Shown here: positions 1-10,015 of the stretch, in pieces
How positions within the stretch are numbered: the first letter of the stretch is position 1
Layout: each line of letters opens with the position of its first letter
Origin: Tricholoma matsutake
Taxonomy: Eukaryota > Basidiomycota > Agaricomycetes > Agaricales > Tricholomataceae
Length of the DNA stretch: 64,000 bases
Assembly (NCBI GenBank): GCA_026075535.2
Contig: AP026547.1
Coordinates: 1 to 64,000, forward strand
Direction of reading: 5' to 3'
The notes under the pieces: model-generated
Told to the model about the DNA's origin: nothing
The model's input: the letters and a program-made list of their open reading frames with translations, nothing else
The model's database searches: none
Program-made: the position numbers and the translations under genes

Positions 1-176
1 ACCCTAACCCTAACCCTAACCCTAACCCTAACCCTAACCCTAACCCTAACCCTAACCCTAACCCTAACCCTAACCCTAACCCTAACCCTAACCCTAACCC
101 TAACCCTAACCCTAACCCTAACCCTAACCCTAACCCTAACCCTAACCCTAACCCTAACCCTAACCCTAAACCCTAA
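1..176. repeat. Telomere, CCCTAA repeat tract
   Basis: About 29 head-to-tail CCCTAA units run from the first base, and the only variant is one CCCTAAA unit at the inner edge. The C-rich strand reading 5' to 3' at a left end is the expected polarity for a true chromosome end with TTAGGG telomeres, the type found in many fungi. There is no transition zone of degenerate telomeric repeats. Unique sequence starts at once, inside an open reading frame. Confidence 0.98.
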
Positions 177-946
177 TCTGGACATTGTTGCTAAAAGTAT
201 AGGGACTAGGCGGCCAAGAACGATTGTGATGAAAGAAGGAGACCAAATCCCGGTCGGGTACGTGTTGAAGAGAACGAACAGTGACTGTGGGACCCATGTT
301 ATCCTTCCAAAGAAAGGTAAAAGAAGCGAAACAGCGTGGAAGGATCTGAAGGGTGGAATGGTGGACTCAGTGTGGTTGGCTCAAGAGTACATTCCAACCC
401 TGAGAGAGTTTGGTGAATGGCGGGTGGTAATGGTGGGAGGAAAGATTCTGTATTGTGCTCATACGCAATACGATGGATCAAAACATTGTTGGAAGTTCGT
501 GAACACCACCAGGTTTTTGTCGCTGAAAGAAATCAAGTTGAGTGCATATCAGTGGATTGCAGATTAATAAAACTGACTAGATATATATTAGTGAACTACG
601 ACGGAGTGGAAAACTATGTGGAGATTACTCAGTGGCAGATCCTGATTTTGGGACACAGGAAATTCGCGAAAAAGGAAAGCAGGAATTCTATCGATTTGTC
701 CAAGAGACATACGAGAAATTATGTTTCGTGGAATCCTCAAGACTGGGAGGAAAGAGTGCGTTGTCCATGTTTTTACGGATGGACGTTGGGTTTTCTTTTG
801 ATGAAAATGAAGAAGCTTTCTATTTCGTTAATGAAATAGAAAGAACACCCACGACAAGCCTATGGTCCAGAGCTATTGGGGTGCCTGTCAATATATTTTC
901 GGAGACGTTGGGTCAATGTCTACGGGAGTGGGCTGGTATATTTTAA
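175..946 (+). pseudogene. ATP-grasp-like protein, 5' end removed by the telomere
   Basis: This is the C-terminal half of an ATP-grasp-fold ligase-like protein. The reading frame is open from the telomere junction, so the start codon and N-terminal half are missing. My model is exon 175-541, an intron at 542-632 with a weak GTGCAT donor and a CTCAG acceptor, and exon 633-946. Visible motifs are a nucleotide-binding lysine segment (VLKRTNSDCGTHVILP), then GEWRVVMVGGK, then the metal-binding RMDVG and FVNEIERT, in the order seen in D-Ala-D-Ala-ligase/RimK-type ATP-grasp domains. The same motifs recur in the gene at 4722-6678, so the two are paralogues. The substrate is unknown. The intron is inferred: without it the frame stops at 567. 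An internal start at GTG 226 or ATG 229 is possible but would give a protein without the N-terminal lobe. Confidence 0.7.
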
Positions 947-1060
947 AAATATTGAGATAGTAGTGCGCAGTAGTCCTCAAATATAATAGATTATCCTTGT
1001 ACTACACTTCTGTCCAGTATATATGCCACTCGATAATTCTACTGCTATGTTTTACAGTAC

Positions 1061-1850
1061 ACAGCCAGACGCTAGGTAGACCTGAGGTCATAGACATCAT
1101 AGTGGATGCCCAAGTAAATTTGCTGCGGTACGGGATGCGTTGTCCAGTTCGTCATTGAAGTTGCGGACGGAGAAATAAATTTGCACCAGGTACGATATCC
1201 ATTGTCCAGTTTGTCATTGAAGTTGTGGACGCTCAACCTGTCGTCTGCGTCGTTGGGGTCGTCGTTGTCGTCGTCACCCCCCCCCCCCCCCCTTGTTTTC
1301 TGGCCCCATTCCTGGTCTTCCTGGTCGTGGCTGGCACTCCTCTTGTCGCGTTTGTCCCTGGCCTTTGCTGCTGCTGCTCCCGTCATTGTTGGTGTCGCTG
1401 CCGTTGTTCCTGTCAGCTCTGGGGTCGTTCTTGTCGTTCCCCCGGTTCTTGTCCTCCCTGGCGTCGTCTGGAGCTGGTTCGGGGCTTTGGGGTTGCTGTG
1501 TTGGTGGTGGAGGTGGTCTTGTCGTCGTCATCTTCGTCATTGTGGCGGCAGCCGCTATGGTGGTGGTGGAGGTGGTCTTGTCGTCGTCATCTTCATCATT
1601 GTGGCGGCAGCCGCTGTGGTGGTGGTGGGTCCTTGGCGTCGGCGTCGCCCTCGCCTAGTTGTTCCCTGATGCTGCTGCTGCTGACTTAGTCGTTGGTACT
1701 CCTCCCGTTGCGGCATCGTCCCTTGCCGTCGTTTTCGGCGTCCTTGTCGTCCTGGTGGCGTCGTTCCCATGTTTCCTGGTCTTGTCCGGTCGCTCTCGTC
1801 CGTAGCGTTTCCGTGGTAGTGGAACGTCGTCGTCGTCGTCGTGGGGGCCA
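1061..1850. repeat. Low-complexity GTC/GTG-rich region with a 59-bp tandem duplication
   Basis: The region is dominated by GTCGTC, GTGGTG and CTGCTG runs, with a 16-C homopolymer at 1277-1292. A 59-bp unit beginning TGGTGGTGGAGG is present twice head to tail, starting at 1502 and 1561, and the copies differ at only a few positions. Several long frames cross it on both strands, but all encode only Val/Ser/Leu or Pro/Thr/Arg runs and none has a recognisable domain. I treat it as non-coding subtelomeric low-complexity DNA. The flanking 947-1060 shows nothing recognisable. Confidence 0.7.
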
Positions 1851-2130
1851 TGGTACCTTTCTTGGTGTTAGGTCAATGGAAATACCTAAAATACAATAAA
1901 AATTGTGTTAGTTGAAAGGAAAAAAACAAGACGAAAAGAAAAAACTTACCTGGGCCCGTTAGTTGCATGAGGTTGTTGTTGCTGTTGTTGCAAGAAGCGT
2001 TGGAGGAGTGTGGATGGGGGTGGAGGTTGGAGGCAGCGGCGGCGTCGAGAGTGGTGGTTGACTGACAAACATTGAGACGGTGGGTAGTCTCAAAGGAAGG
2101 AGGGATGTTCATGCAACTGAAACCAAAGTC

Positions 2131-2258
2131 GGTCGAGCCTATCGACCAACAGCCACCTTACCTCCAGTGCTCAATCAAGCTATAGAGGCTCCCGGTCGAG
2201 CCTATCGACCAGAAACTCATGCAAGTAAGACTGAGGGCGTCGGTCGAGCCTATCGACC
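2131..2258. repeat. Three copies of a 6-bp-arm hairpin, GGTCGA-gccta-TCGACC
   Basis: Identical 17-bp hairpins lie at 2131-2147, 2194-2210 and 2242-2258, with the same five-base loop each time. The spacers between them are unrelated. Read on the plus strand the motif would encode GRAYRP three times within a 70-codon frame (2080-2292). The selected unit could be DNA/RNA structure or a repeated peptide. The frame has no signal peptide or other domain, so I favour structure. Confidence 0.65.
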
Positions 2259-2401
2259 AACAACCAAACTGTCGGTGGTGGTGGTTTCGTGAAATCGCAA
2301 TCGAATCGGATTGATTACATCATTATCATTTTCAGTCTCCGCAACCAAACTCAGCGACTTTGCGCTCGTTGTACTATTGTACAGATTACCCTACTGCATA
2401 G

Positions 2402-3220
2402 ATGTCCGAATACTTCGCTAATATCATTCCGAACCCGGATCATTTACACCTCCGACCACACTGCCTGACCTTTTCGACAGACGACCGACCCAGATTGTAC
2501 AGGGTAAGTCGTGGTATTACTGCTACAGTGACAAAGCTCTGCTGATGTCTACGTCTTTCAGGCTGTTTGCGAGTCCCTCAAGAGGTACAATATAGATGGC
2601 TCTCTGCTATATCGGCGTGTAAAAGCAGATAACAAGGATGAGAGCGACTGGATCGCTCACGCAGACTGCCCAGTAAGTAACCCTTTTCTCCATACAGTGA
2701 CAGTTATCGTGATGATCAAAATACAGATTTGTTATAACAATGAGGGTTTGTTCTACATTTTGGCGTGCTCTTGCAGGAAAAAAATCTACTCAAAGGTTTG
2801 TTTCTGCTTAATTTTATATGCATTGTTCACAGTCGATCGCCAGGATTGCTTGAAGAAGATGGCAGAGGAACATGAAACTGGACGGCTTCATTGTGAGTGC
2901 AGATTCATCCTTCATCATTATTCATATGTAAGGTATCCTTTGTACTAGGCCCTTTCTGTAGAAGTTTCACGGTCATGTTGCATAGAGAATGGGTATTCTG
3001 TGTAGACGAGAAGGGGCGCCGAGAAGAAAAACAAGCTGCTGACCAAATTAGAACTCACAAGAAGAAGAAGATCCAGAAACTGAAGAAGCAGGAGGAGAAG
3101 CGCAAAGCGAAGGAGAATGCAGAGATGAAAGGCGATGGCAGAAAAGATATAGAGGGCAACTGCCAGTGGGCAGCGGCAATTAAAAGGGTTCACCTTATAC
3201 TGCCGCCTCCTCCAATTTGA
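2402..3220 (+). CDS. RING-like zinc-binding protein (five exons)
   Basis: Splicing gives a 200-residue protein: exons 2402-2503, 2562-2672, 2727-2795, 2844-2892 and 2949-3220. The introns are 48-58 bp with donors GTAAGT, GTAAGT, GTTTGT and GTGAGT and all end in AG. The frame is kept throughout, with phase 0 for the first three introns and phase 1 for the last. The joined product has a cysteine cluster split over three exons: DCPIC (C70, C73), ACSC (C85, C87), KDC (C96) and HCPFC (H110, C111, C114). This resembles a RING/U-box-type cross-brace, though the middle CxC replaces the usual C-x-H. Residues about 130-170 are a Lys/Glu-rich predicted coiled coil, and the tail is hydrophobic with five prolines. 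An E3-ligase-like role is the family guess. The ATG at 2402 is the first that opens exon 1. No lesion is visible. Confidence 0.7.
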
Positions 3221-3925
3221 TAGTATGTATCTAGTGGTTTTGGCATTGCCTCGACTGTAACCCAAAAAAATGTCCAACTGTTGCAGGATTGTTGTCGAGA
3301 TATCCAGCTTCTAGTAGAGATTCCACCTGACATTTACATAATTGCCCAACCAGTAAAGCGACCTTCTGTTGGGTTCTCAGAATTCATGTCAATAGGGGCC
3401 CCTATTCCCAGATAAGATACATAGGTTATCTTTTTTGCCATTTGCTATGTCTGTTCCTAGTTATTCAAGGGAAGCTTGTACAAGTAAAAAAATCCTAATT
3501 GTCCGAAGTGGTGATCAGGTATGCCAATGTTAGACACTTATACTGATTCTGGAAAACTCGTCTGATTTCCGTTGAGCATGACAGGACCACGTTTTTTTAA
3601 ACCAGGTTGGCTCTTCAGTGCGTCCTTGATAAAAATATAATGCTTACGAGAGGTCGGGCGTCCAAGACGGCTGTTACGCAGTAGGCACCAATAAGCCCGT
3701 TTTACTTAAACCAATCTTGCTCTTGAGTTCAGTCTACAAAGGGTTAGCTGAACATCATTCATGAAATTTTTTAAGTCCCTCGTGCAATTGTTAGTAGATC
3801 AACTAGCAACCCTGCAGCGCAGAGGAAGATCTGGCAAAGCATCGGGTTAGGCAAATAAATGACATTGATGCCCGTAAAGATGAGAAAGGTGGTTATGTGA
3901 GGACTGCACGTGTAATGTTGTCTAA
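3221..3925. other. Intergenic, no recognisable feature
   Basis: No open frame with domain content, no RNA gene and no repeat shared with the rest of the window was recognised here, apart from the left edge of the minisatellite that begins near 3926. Confidence 0.5.
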
Positions 3926-4625
3926 AAGACTGGCCAGAGGTAGGAAATGGAAATTGTAAGGGTATCTGGCACAATATTGTTGTCGCCTGCGGTCGCACTG
4001 ACTTACCATATCATGTGTTCACCCAGTGTACGCGGACGTCCCAGACGTCCATGGTCATGCCTATGTTGTCTAATGGACTGGCCAGAGGTAGGAAATGGAA
4101 ATTGTAAGGGTATCTGGCACAATATTGTTGTCGCCTGCGGTCGCCTGCGGTCGCCTGCGGTCGCCTGCGGTCGCCTGCGGTCGCCTGCGGTCGCCTGCGG
4201 TCGCCTGCGGTCGCCTGCGGTCGCCTGCGGTCGCCTGCGGTCGCCTGCGGTCGCCTGCGGTCGCCTGCGGTCGCCTGCGGTCGCCTGCGGTCGCCTGCGG
4301 TCGCCTGCAGTCGCCTGCGGTCGCACTGACTTACCATATCATGTGTTCACCCAGTGTACGCGGACGTCCCAGACGTCCATGGTCATGCCAATGTTGTCTA
4401 ACGGACTGGCCAGAGGTAGGAAATGGAAATTGTAAGGGTATCTGGCACAATATTGTTGTCGCCTGCGCTCGCCTGCGGTCGCACTGACTTACCATATCAT
4501 GTGTTCACCCAGTGTACGCGGACGTCCCAGACGTCCATAGTCATGCCAATGTTGTCTAATGGACCGGCCAGAGGTAGGAAATGGAAATTGTAACGGTATC
4601 TGGCACAGTATCGGCGACAGCAGGC
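3926..4625 (+). repeat. 148-bp minisatellite array, forward orientation
   Basis: Four units start with TGGCCAGAGGTAGGAAATGG (variant CGGCCAGAGG in the last) at 3931, 4079, 4407 and 4565. The spacings 148, 328 and 158 equal 148 plus multiples of 10, because a decamer TCGCCTGCGG inside the unit varies in copy number. Each unit carries GACGTCCCAGACGTCCAT and ACCATATCATGTGTTCACCC. The same units occur in reverse complement at 6868-7545, 8696-8870 and 9270-9600, so the arrays flank the ATP-grasp-like gene as an inverted repeat. Confidence 0.95.
4131..4320 (+). repeat. 19 tandem copies of the decamer TCGCCTGCGG
   Basis: These are nineteen consecutive 10-bp units inside one 148-bp minisatellite unit. 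The only variant is TCGCCTGCAG at 4301-4310. The neighbouring units carry one or two decamers, so this is a local expansion. The length is not a multiple of three, so the open frames crossing it are artefacts of periodicity. Confidence 0.97.
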
Positions 4626-4721
4626 GAGAACAATATAAGCTCTGCTACGCTGTCACATGGGGTTGTGACATACCCCTTATCATACGTCTTATCGATTACC
4701 ATCTAACATCTAACATCTACC

Positions 4722-6678
4722 ATGTCTGAAAGTACCGCAAGACGGCAAGGGAATCCACAGCTAGGCTTTGAGATTTGTCCACACACGTGCGGATGTCGAA
4801 TAACCCAGGCTGCAGCGAACCGGTCACGCAGACAGCCTGCATGGATGCGACAAGCTCCTTTGACCCTAAAGGACGGCCACCACTTAAATTTCCATATCCA
4901 ATCAAGAGAAGTACATCCAAACTGCACTGATGCGTGTGGAAATTTTGATAGTCGAGGTCGCGCACTAACAAATGAAGAGTACGCCGCTTGGGTTCCGCAT
5001 CTCGGCCATTATACCAAGTACCACAGACACATTCCGCCTCAATTCCAATCACTAATCCCTGCCACACCACTCAACGACGCCTATTCAGGTGCTCTGCCAC
5101 CTCACCCACTGCCAGATCTTCGATCTCTGCCTGAAGCAATAGCCTCTATGTCTGTACAATCACATCCAGGTAATTCAGGCAGTGCATCGAGTGCTCGGCC
5201 GAAACTGCTCGTGGTTGAGAGTCCTCGTATCTGTACAGAGCCGAATAGCCTCGAAAGCGTCATGACTCTCTTAACGTACGATCGCTATGTCATGGAAAGG
5301 AATACCCCAGGCCCTATTAAGGCTGCAATTCGGACAGCCCCTGCAGGAATGGCCTATCGGGAGTGGGCCCATAAGGACGACCATAATCCAGACCTAGAGT
5401 CGTACCAAATACATGACATGGCAAGTATTGTATCACTTTGGATATTCTTATCTGATTATGGTTCTACCAGATGGTCTGGGCAATTGCATTTCTGGAAGCA
5501 GGGTGGTCCGTTCAATGGATGAAATGGGACGTGTTCGTAGAGATTCTACTCAGTGGAAACTTCAGCCATATCACCAATATGTCAAATCTCAGCCTTATGG
5601 CGGGAGGTTTTAGCCTTGCTATCGACTACATGCACGTACCATGCTTCCTCATATACTCCATTAACCTCTGAATGATATTTATTCTAGTACTGAACATCCA
5701 GGATTGAATCGGACGAATATTGACCAATTTTGGTGCAACTTACTCAAGTTGTCCCTCGATGTTCCAATGTTCCCCCACCCACAAGATCTTCTTGCATCGG
5801 CATGCAAGGTTCAGCGCGACAATGACCTCATGACCGCTGCAATGACCGTGACAAAGACCCCCTATCCCAAATCTCTGACGTTGACCAACGAGCGGGATCT
5901 CAGGACGGCATGCAACAACGTCAACATTGTTGTTAAACGCGACTTCAGCGACTCGACAACGTGCACATTTCTCCCTGCGAGGGACGGGGGTGCCGACCAC
6001 CGAACCGAGACAGTTCTCCAGAAATATGCCGAGTCAGAAATATTGTACGAAGGAATCGAGTGCCTGCCCCGTCCGGCGTGGCTAGCCCAGCCTTGGATGC
6101 CTTCTTTAGTGGAGAAGGGAGAGATTAGGGCTTTTGTTGTCGGAGGTAAGCTACTACATGCTGTTCATACGTGGCCACAAAGCACCGGTGGTTGGACCCA
6201 CAACTTCGAGTTGGTCGACAATTACACGCCCTTGAAACAACTAAAGTAAGCCCAACATTCGCAATACTTTGGAAGATAACTAACACTTTGTAGACCCGGG
6301 GATGCAGGTCACCTTGGACCGGTGCTCCACGAGGGGGGGTTTTCCAAAGAAATATGCAACGAGAATCTGACGCCGGATCGGGCAACTGCCAGCCATAATG
6401 AATTTGTAAACTTCGTGGAAGGGTCGGTGAAGGCAGTCCTCAACATCGAAAATACCAGACGATGTGATCGTTCGTCATCATTACAAGTCTTCTGCCGCGT
6501 TGACGTCGGGGTTTTACAAGGGAGGGGTGGAAAATTCCACTACTACATCAATGAGCTGGAGAGAAGTCTTACAGTAGGTCTCTACCGCCGGGTCACCGCC
6601 GTCCATACTTGGACCATGGTGAACACTGCTATCAGGTTAATACCCGATTACCTACGTACATGCAGGCTCAGGTCCTGA
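4722..6678 (+). CDS. ATP-grasp-like ligase of unknown substrate (four exons, apparently intact)
   Basis: The model is exons 4722-5424, 5471-5606, 5688-6245 and 6294-6678, giving 593 residues. Introns 1 and 3 are 46 and 48 bp, and intron 3 has a clear GTAAGC donor and CTAAC branch site. Intron 2 (81 bp, GTTTTA donor) is the least certain, chosen because it keeps the frame. The C-terminal third is ATP-grasp-like: K363 in VVKRDFSDS, then GEIRAFVVGGK (about 424-434), then D535 in CRVDVG and N552-E553 in YINELERS, matching the nucleotide- and metal-binding positions of RimK/Ddl-type enzymes. Residues 1-300 have no domain I recognise and contain a Cys-rich start (ICPHTCGCRI). Such enzymes join a carboxylate to an amine, and nothing here shows the substrate. 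The gene is paralogous to the one capped by the telomere and is enclosed by inverted minisatellite arrays. A start at 4722 follows in-frame absence of earlier ATGs and a CTACC-ATG context. Confidence 0.7.
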
Positions 6679-6724
6679 GACAAGCGCAGGTTACCGAATT
6701 CAGTTTTCTTTTTTACATGTCTGG

Positions 6725-6756
6725 TATAGTTATAGTTAGTTATAGTTATAGTTAGT
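6725..6756. repeat. TATAGTTA microsatellite
   Basis: A short run of TATAGTTA/TATAGTTAG units lies just downstream of the ATP-grasp-like gene. It could lie in the 3' UTR. No function is visible. Confidence 0.8.
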
Positions 6757-6867
6757 GATCCTTGCAATGTTTAGACATGACTCAGATGCGGATATGGGTT
6801 TCCCGCTATTGCTTGTTACAGCTTTTGCAACCTCTTGCTATTCCACCAGACAACAGTGAACATATAA

Positions 6868-7545
6868 TATGCCAAGTCTGCATGACTGCAGGCGACAACA
6901 ATATCGTGCCAGATACCCTTACAATTTTGATGTGGTAAGTCAGTGCGACCGCAGGCGACAACAATATTGTGCCAGATACCCTTACAATTTCCATTTCCTA
7001 CCTCTGGCCAGTCCGTTAGACAACATTGGCATGACCATGGACGTCTGGGACGTCCGCGTACACTGGGTGAACACATGATATGGTAAGTCAGTGCGACCGC
7101 AGGCGAGCGCAGGCGAGCGCAGGCGACAACAATATTGTGCCAGATACCCTTACAATTTCCATTTCCTACCTCTGGCCAGTCCATTAGACAACATAGGCAT
7201 GACCATGGACGTCTGGGACGTCCGCGTACACTGGGTGAACACATGATATGGTAAGTCAGTGCGACCGCAGGCGACAACAATATTGTGCCAGATACCCTTA
7301 CAATTTCCATTTCCTACCTCTGGCCAGTCTTTTAGACACCATTGGCATGACCATGGACGTCTGGGACGTCCGTGTACACTGGGTGAACACATGATATGGC
7401 AAGTCAGTGCGACCGCAGGCGACAACAATATTGTGCCAGATACCCTTACAATTTCCATGTCCTACCTCTGGCCAGTCTTTTAGACAACATTGGCATGACC
7501 ATGGACGTCTGGGATGTCCATGTACACTGGGTGAACAGATGATAG
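6868..7545 (-). repeat. 148-bp minisatellite array, reverse orientation
   Basis: Four units in the opposite orientation to the 3926-4625 array. The landmark CCTCTGGCCA falls at 7001, 7169, 7317 and 7465, with spacings 168, 148 and 148, again 148 plus multiples of the 10-bp decamer. Sequence between equivalent positions is nearly identical. With the left array this makes an inverted repeat around 4722-6678. Confidence 0.95.
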
Positions 7546-7603
7546 CATTTATTCATAGAAGTACAGGTAGCAATTCAAAAAAATAAACGACGAAATTAAA
7601 TTA

Positions 7604-8561
7604 TTAAATACTCCGACTGCACCTGGGGCATGAGTACACTTTCCATGTCTTCTCAATGACAAAGTCCCGCAAAAAATTTTCGCCCAACAGCACCAACCAA
7701 TTCTCTGGCAAGGCGCCTCCATCTCTCCACTCCTGGATCAGCCCCTGTTGAGAGCCGCTGCCCGTAGTGGCCCAGTTGTTGTTGAAGTCATACTCGTCCA
7801 TATGGCCTCGGACCGTAGGCCTGCGCATTACTTCATTTAGTATCTCCGGAAATCCATCTCGAAGGGTCTCGATATCGAGGGTTCCTTGGTTCCTATGGAC
7901 CTCGAAATCAGGGCTGTCCTCATCCTCACCGATACACTCAATGTCCATCCAAACTCCGCATGGGTTGCAGTACCGCTGGCGATCCTCGTGGGGGACATAG
8001 AACTCTTCACAAACCGGGCATGGTGTTTTCGTATGTCGAATGAACCAGATCTGGCTGTTCATTCGCGGTGGATTTGGTAAGGCATCATCAAATTCCCGAA
8101 AATATGCTCCAAGCTTATCGATAATTTTCTCCGATGAAAGCCAATCCACATCATCCTCCAGCAAAACCAGTTCGGTCGGAGACAAATTTTTGTCACTGCT
8201 GTGGGTTCCAGTTGAGTTGATTAGAGAGTTCACAATAACGAGCCACTCACTTTCGGGTATCAGTATGGTCTGTGTAGAACTGCAGCAAAAACCAGGCGGG
8301 AGCGCCCGGTTTCACGCGAATCTCCCTTACATGCGCGATCCGAAAATCCCTTCGGAGGTTTTTGTTGGCAAGTCTTCCCTTCGGAACCACATAAACACTT
8401 GAAGAGAAGTTGGGTAAGATTGATGCAGCATAGATCAGCTAGATCGGCTGGGCTTACCAATCATTCAAGCTGACCGTGACAGAGTCGCCATTGCCCTCCA
8501 CAACCGTCTCAGTCACCATGGGGAGCTTTTGAATCTTTCTGGAATTGGCTTCAGAGACCAT
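7604..8561 (-). CDS. BAH/PHD-like putative chromatin protein (three exons)
   Basis: Spliced on the minus strand from 8561: exon 8458-8561, exon 8331-8397 and exon 7604-8269, giving 278 residues. The introns are 60 and 61 bp, both with GTAAG donors and AG acceptors, and phases match. The N-terminal half (about 25-130) reads SVTVSLNDCVYVVPKG, then TILIPESEWLVIV, a pattern resembling BAH domains. A zinc-binding cluster follows: C141-x2-C144, H151, C158-x2-C161 and C169, with CGVWMDIEC resembling the end of a PHD-like finger. A last CPRC pair lies at C271/C274. A chromatin-reader role is inferred from this architecture only. The gene lies between two minisatellite arrays and shows no lesion. It could be a duplicated subtelomeric gene family member. 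Confidence 0.65.
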
Positions 8562-8695
8562 GGTGGTTGACTCGAAAGACTTATTGATCATGCGATCCGT
8601 AGCGATAAGGTGACACGTGTTTGGATGCCTGCGTCATTCTTGCGTTTTATCATGTGGTTGACTGCGAGATACTGTTAAAATTTCCTTGTGGCAAG

Positions 8696-8870
8696 TTCCC
8701 GTGACCACAGGTGACAACGATATCGTGCCAGATGCAGTTAAAATTTAGGTGTCACAGGACATGGACGCCTGTGACGTCCTCGTACACTCGGCGAACATAT
8801 GATATGGCAAGTCAGTGCGACCGCAGGCGACAACAATATCGTCCAGATACCCTTTAAATTTCCTTTTACA
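8696..8870 (-). repeat. Degenerate minisatellite unit
   Basis: This is a diverged copy of the 148-bp unit in reverse orientation. It contains ACAACGATATCGTGCCAGAT, a GACGTCCTCGTACACTCGG segment and GCGACCGCAGGCGACAACAA. It has more substitutions and small deletions than the other arrays. Confidence 0.8.
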
Positions 8871-9269
8871 ACCTCTTCTGAGCCTGGCACCCCAGAAAGA
8901 CGACACAGCCTTACGGGCTTGGAACTCGTTGTGTGATAATAATTAGATGGCGGACACTCAGTAGTAATATAATTGACTATATTCAATGCTAGAATATACG
9001 AGCGTTAGTGTAAGTACATACCCTAAGTAATCTGTAATGATAAACACGATATAATACTCACCTCAGTACTCATATAAGTAACTGAAGTGACCGAAGAATC
9101 TATCTAGCTATATACATGTTGTGTTAGACAACGGGATAATGGGAGAAAGGTAACTATCAGATGTTTGTCCGGGCACATCAAAGGGATGCACTAAGAATAG
9201 AATACGCATCAAATATGCCGACCGCAACGTGCCGACCGCATGTGATCACAGTGTGAATCTCAACAAACA

Positions 9270-9610
9270 TAGGCACGGACATGGCCGTCTGGGACGTCCG
9301 TGTACAGTGGGTGAACACATGATATGATAAGTCAGTGCGACCGCAGGCGACGACAATACTGTGCCAGATACCCTTACAATTTCCTTTTCCTACCTCTGGC
9401 CAGTCCATTAGACAACATTGGCATGACCATGGACGTCTGGGACGTCCGTGTACACTGGGTGAACACATGATATGGTAAGTTAGTGCGACCACAGGCGACA
9501 ACAATATTGTGCCAGATACCCTTACAATTTCCTTTTCCAACCTCTGGTCAGTCCATTAGACAACATAGGATGGACATCTGGGACGTCCGCGTATGATACA
9601 AGTCAGTGCA
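9270..9610 (-). repeat. 148-bp minisatellite array, third block
   Basis: Two full units and flanking partial ones in reverse orientation, with the same landmarks (CCTCTGGCCAGTCCATTAGA and TGTACACTGGGTGAACACAT). The block ends in a degraded unit. The stretch 8871-9269 before it holds nothing I recognise. Confidence 0.9.
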
Positions 9611-9661
9611 ATCGCAGGTGTGCTTCCGATTGTCCTTCTGATTCACACTTGTCGATCGCGG

Positions 9662-9694
9662 TTTAACTTTAACTTTAACTTTAACTTAACTTTA
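9662..9694. repeat. TTTAAC microsatellite
   Basis: Five imperfect TTTAAC units. This is not the telomere repeat (TTAGGG), so it is not an interstitial telomere. Confidence 0.85.
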
Positions 9695-9699
9695 TTATG

Positions 9700-10015
9700 T
9701 GGCTGCTTGCAAGCCCAGTATACTGCTGCAAATATATGACATGGTCATGTGACATCCCTGATTCACACACTCAGCGGGGCGAATTGGGGTGCCTGTGGTC
9801 TGAAATCAACCCTATCACGGTTAGCCTGGTGTCCAAACCCACAGTGTGTCAAACCCTACAGTGGTTGTCACTAGGTCATGACAACTGCTTTTAGTGTAAA
9901 CAAATATAAATTCCACAAGTTACCCTACATCTTGCAAATAGTCTGACAGATATCACATTAAAATCACTTGACAGAATATTGCTGCATGCAACAATCCTTG
10001 GCATGCTCGAGAGAG
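9700..10015. other. Intergenic, nothing recognised
   Basis: No coherent frame, RNA gene or repeat shared with the rest of the window was seen. Confidence 0.45.

Noticed and set aside
1181..1851. Several overlapping long open frames on both strands
   Set aside because: They encode only Val/Leu/Ser or Pro/Thr/Arg runs from GTC/GTG repeats. No domain, and all frames are open because of composition.
2080..2292. GRAYRP x3 as a repeated-core peptide precursor (KEX2-type)
   Set aside because: No signal peptide and no dibasic sites at regular spacing. The DNA hairpin explains the repetition at least as well.
3947..4487. Open frames of 108-162 codons across the minisatellite
   Set aside because: The decamer unit has no stop in the frames used and its length is not a multiple of three, so every frame yields the same periodic peptide.
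6816..7458. Minus-strand frames of 100-164 codons in the reverse minisatellite array
   Set aside because: They are the satellite sequence read in reverse and have no counterpart outside the satellite.
3926..7545. CRISPR array
   Set aside because: Units are long, contiguous and nearly identical, with no short repeat/unique spacer pattern, and the genome is eukaryotic.
9662..9694. Interstitial telomeric repeat
   Set aside because: The unit is TTTAAC, not TTAGGG.
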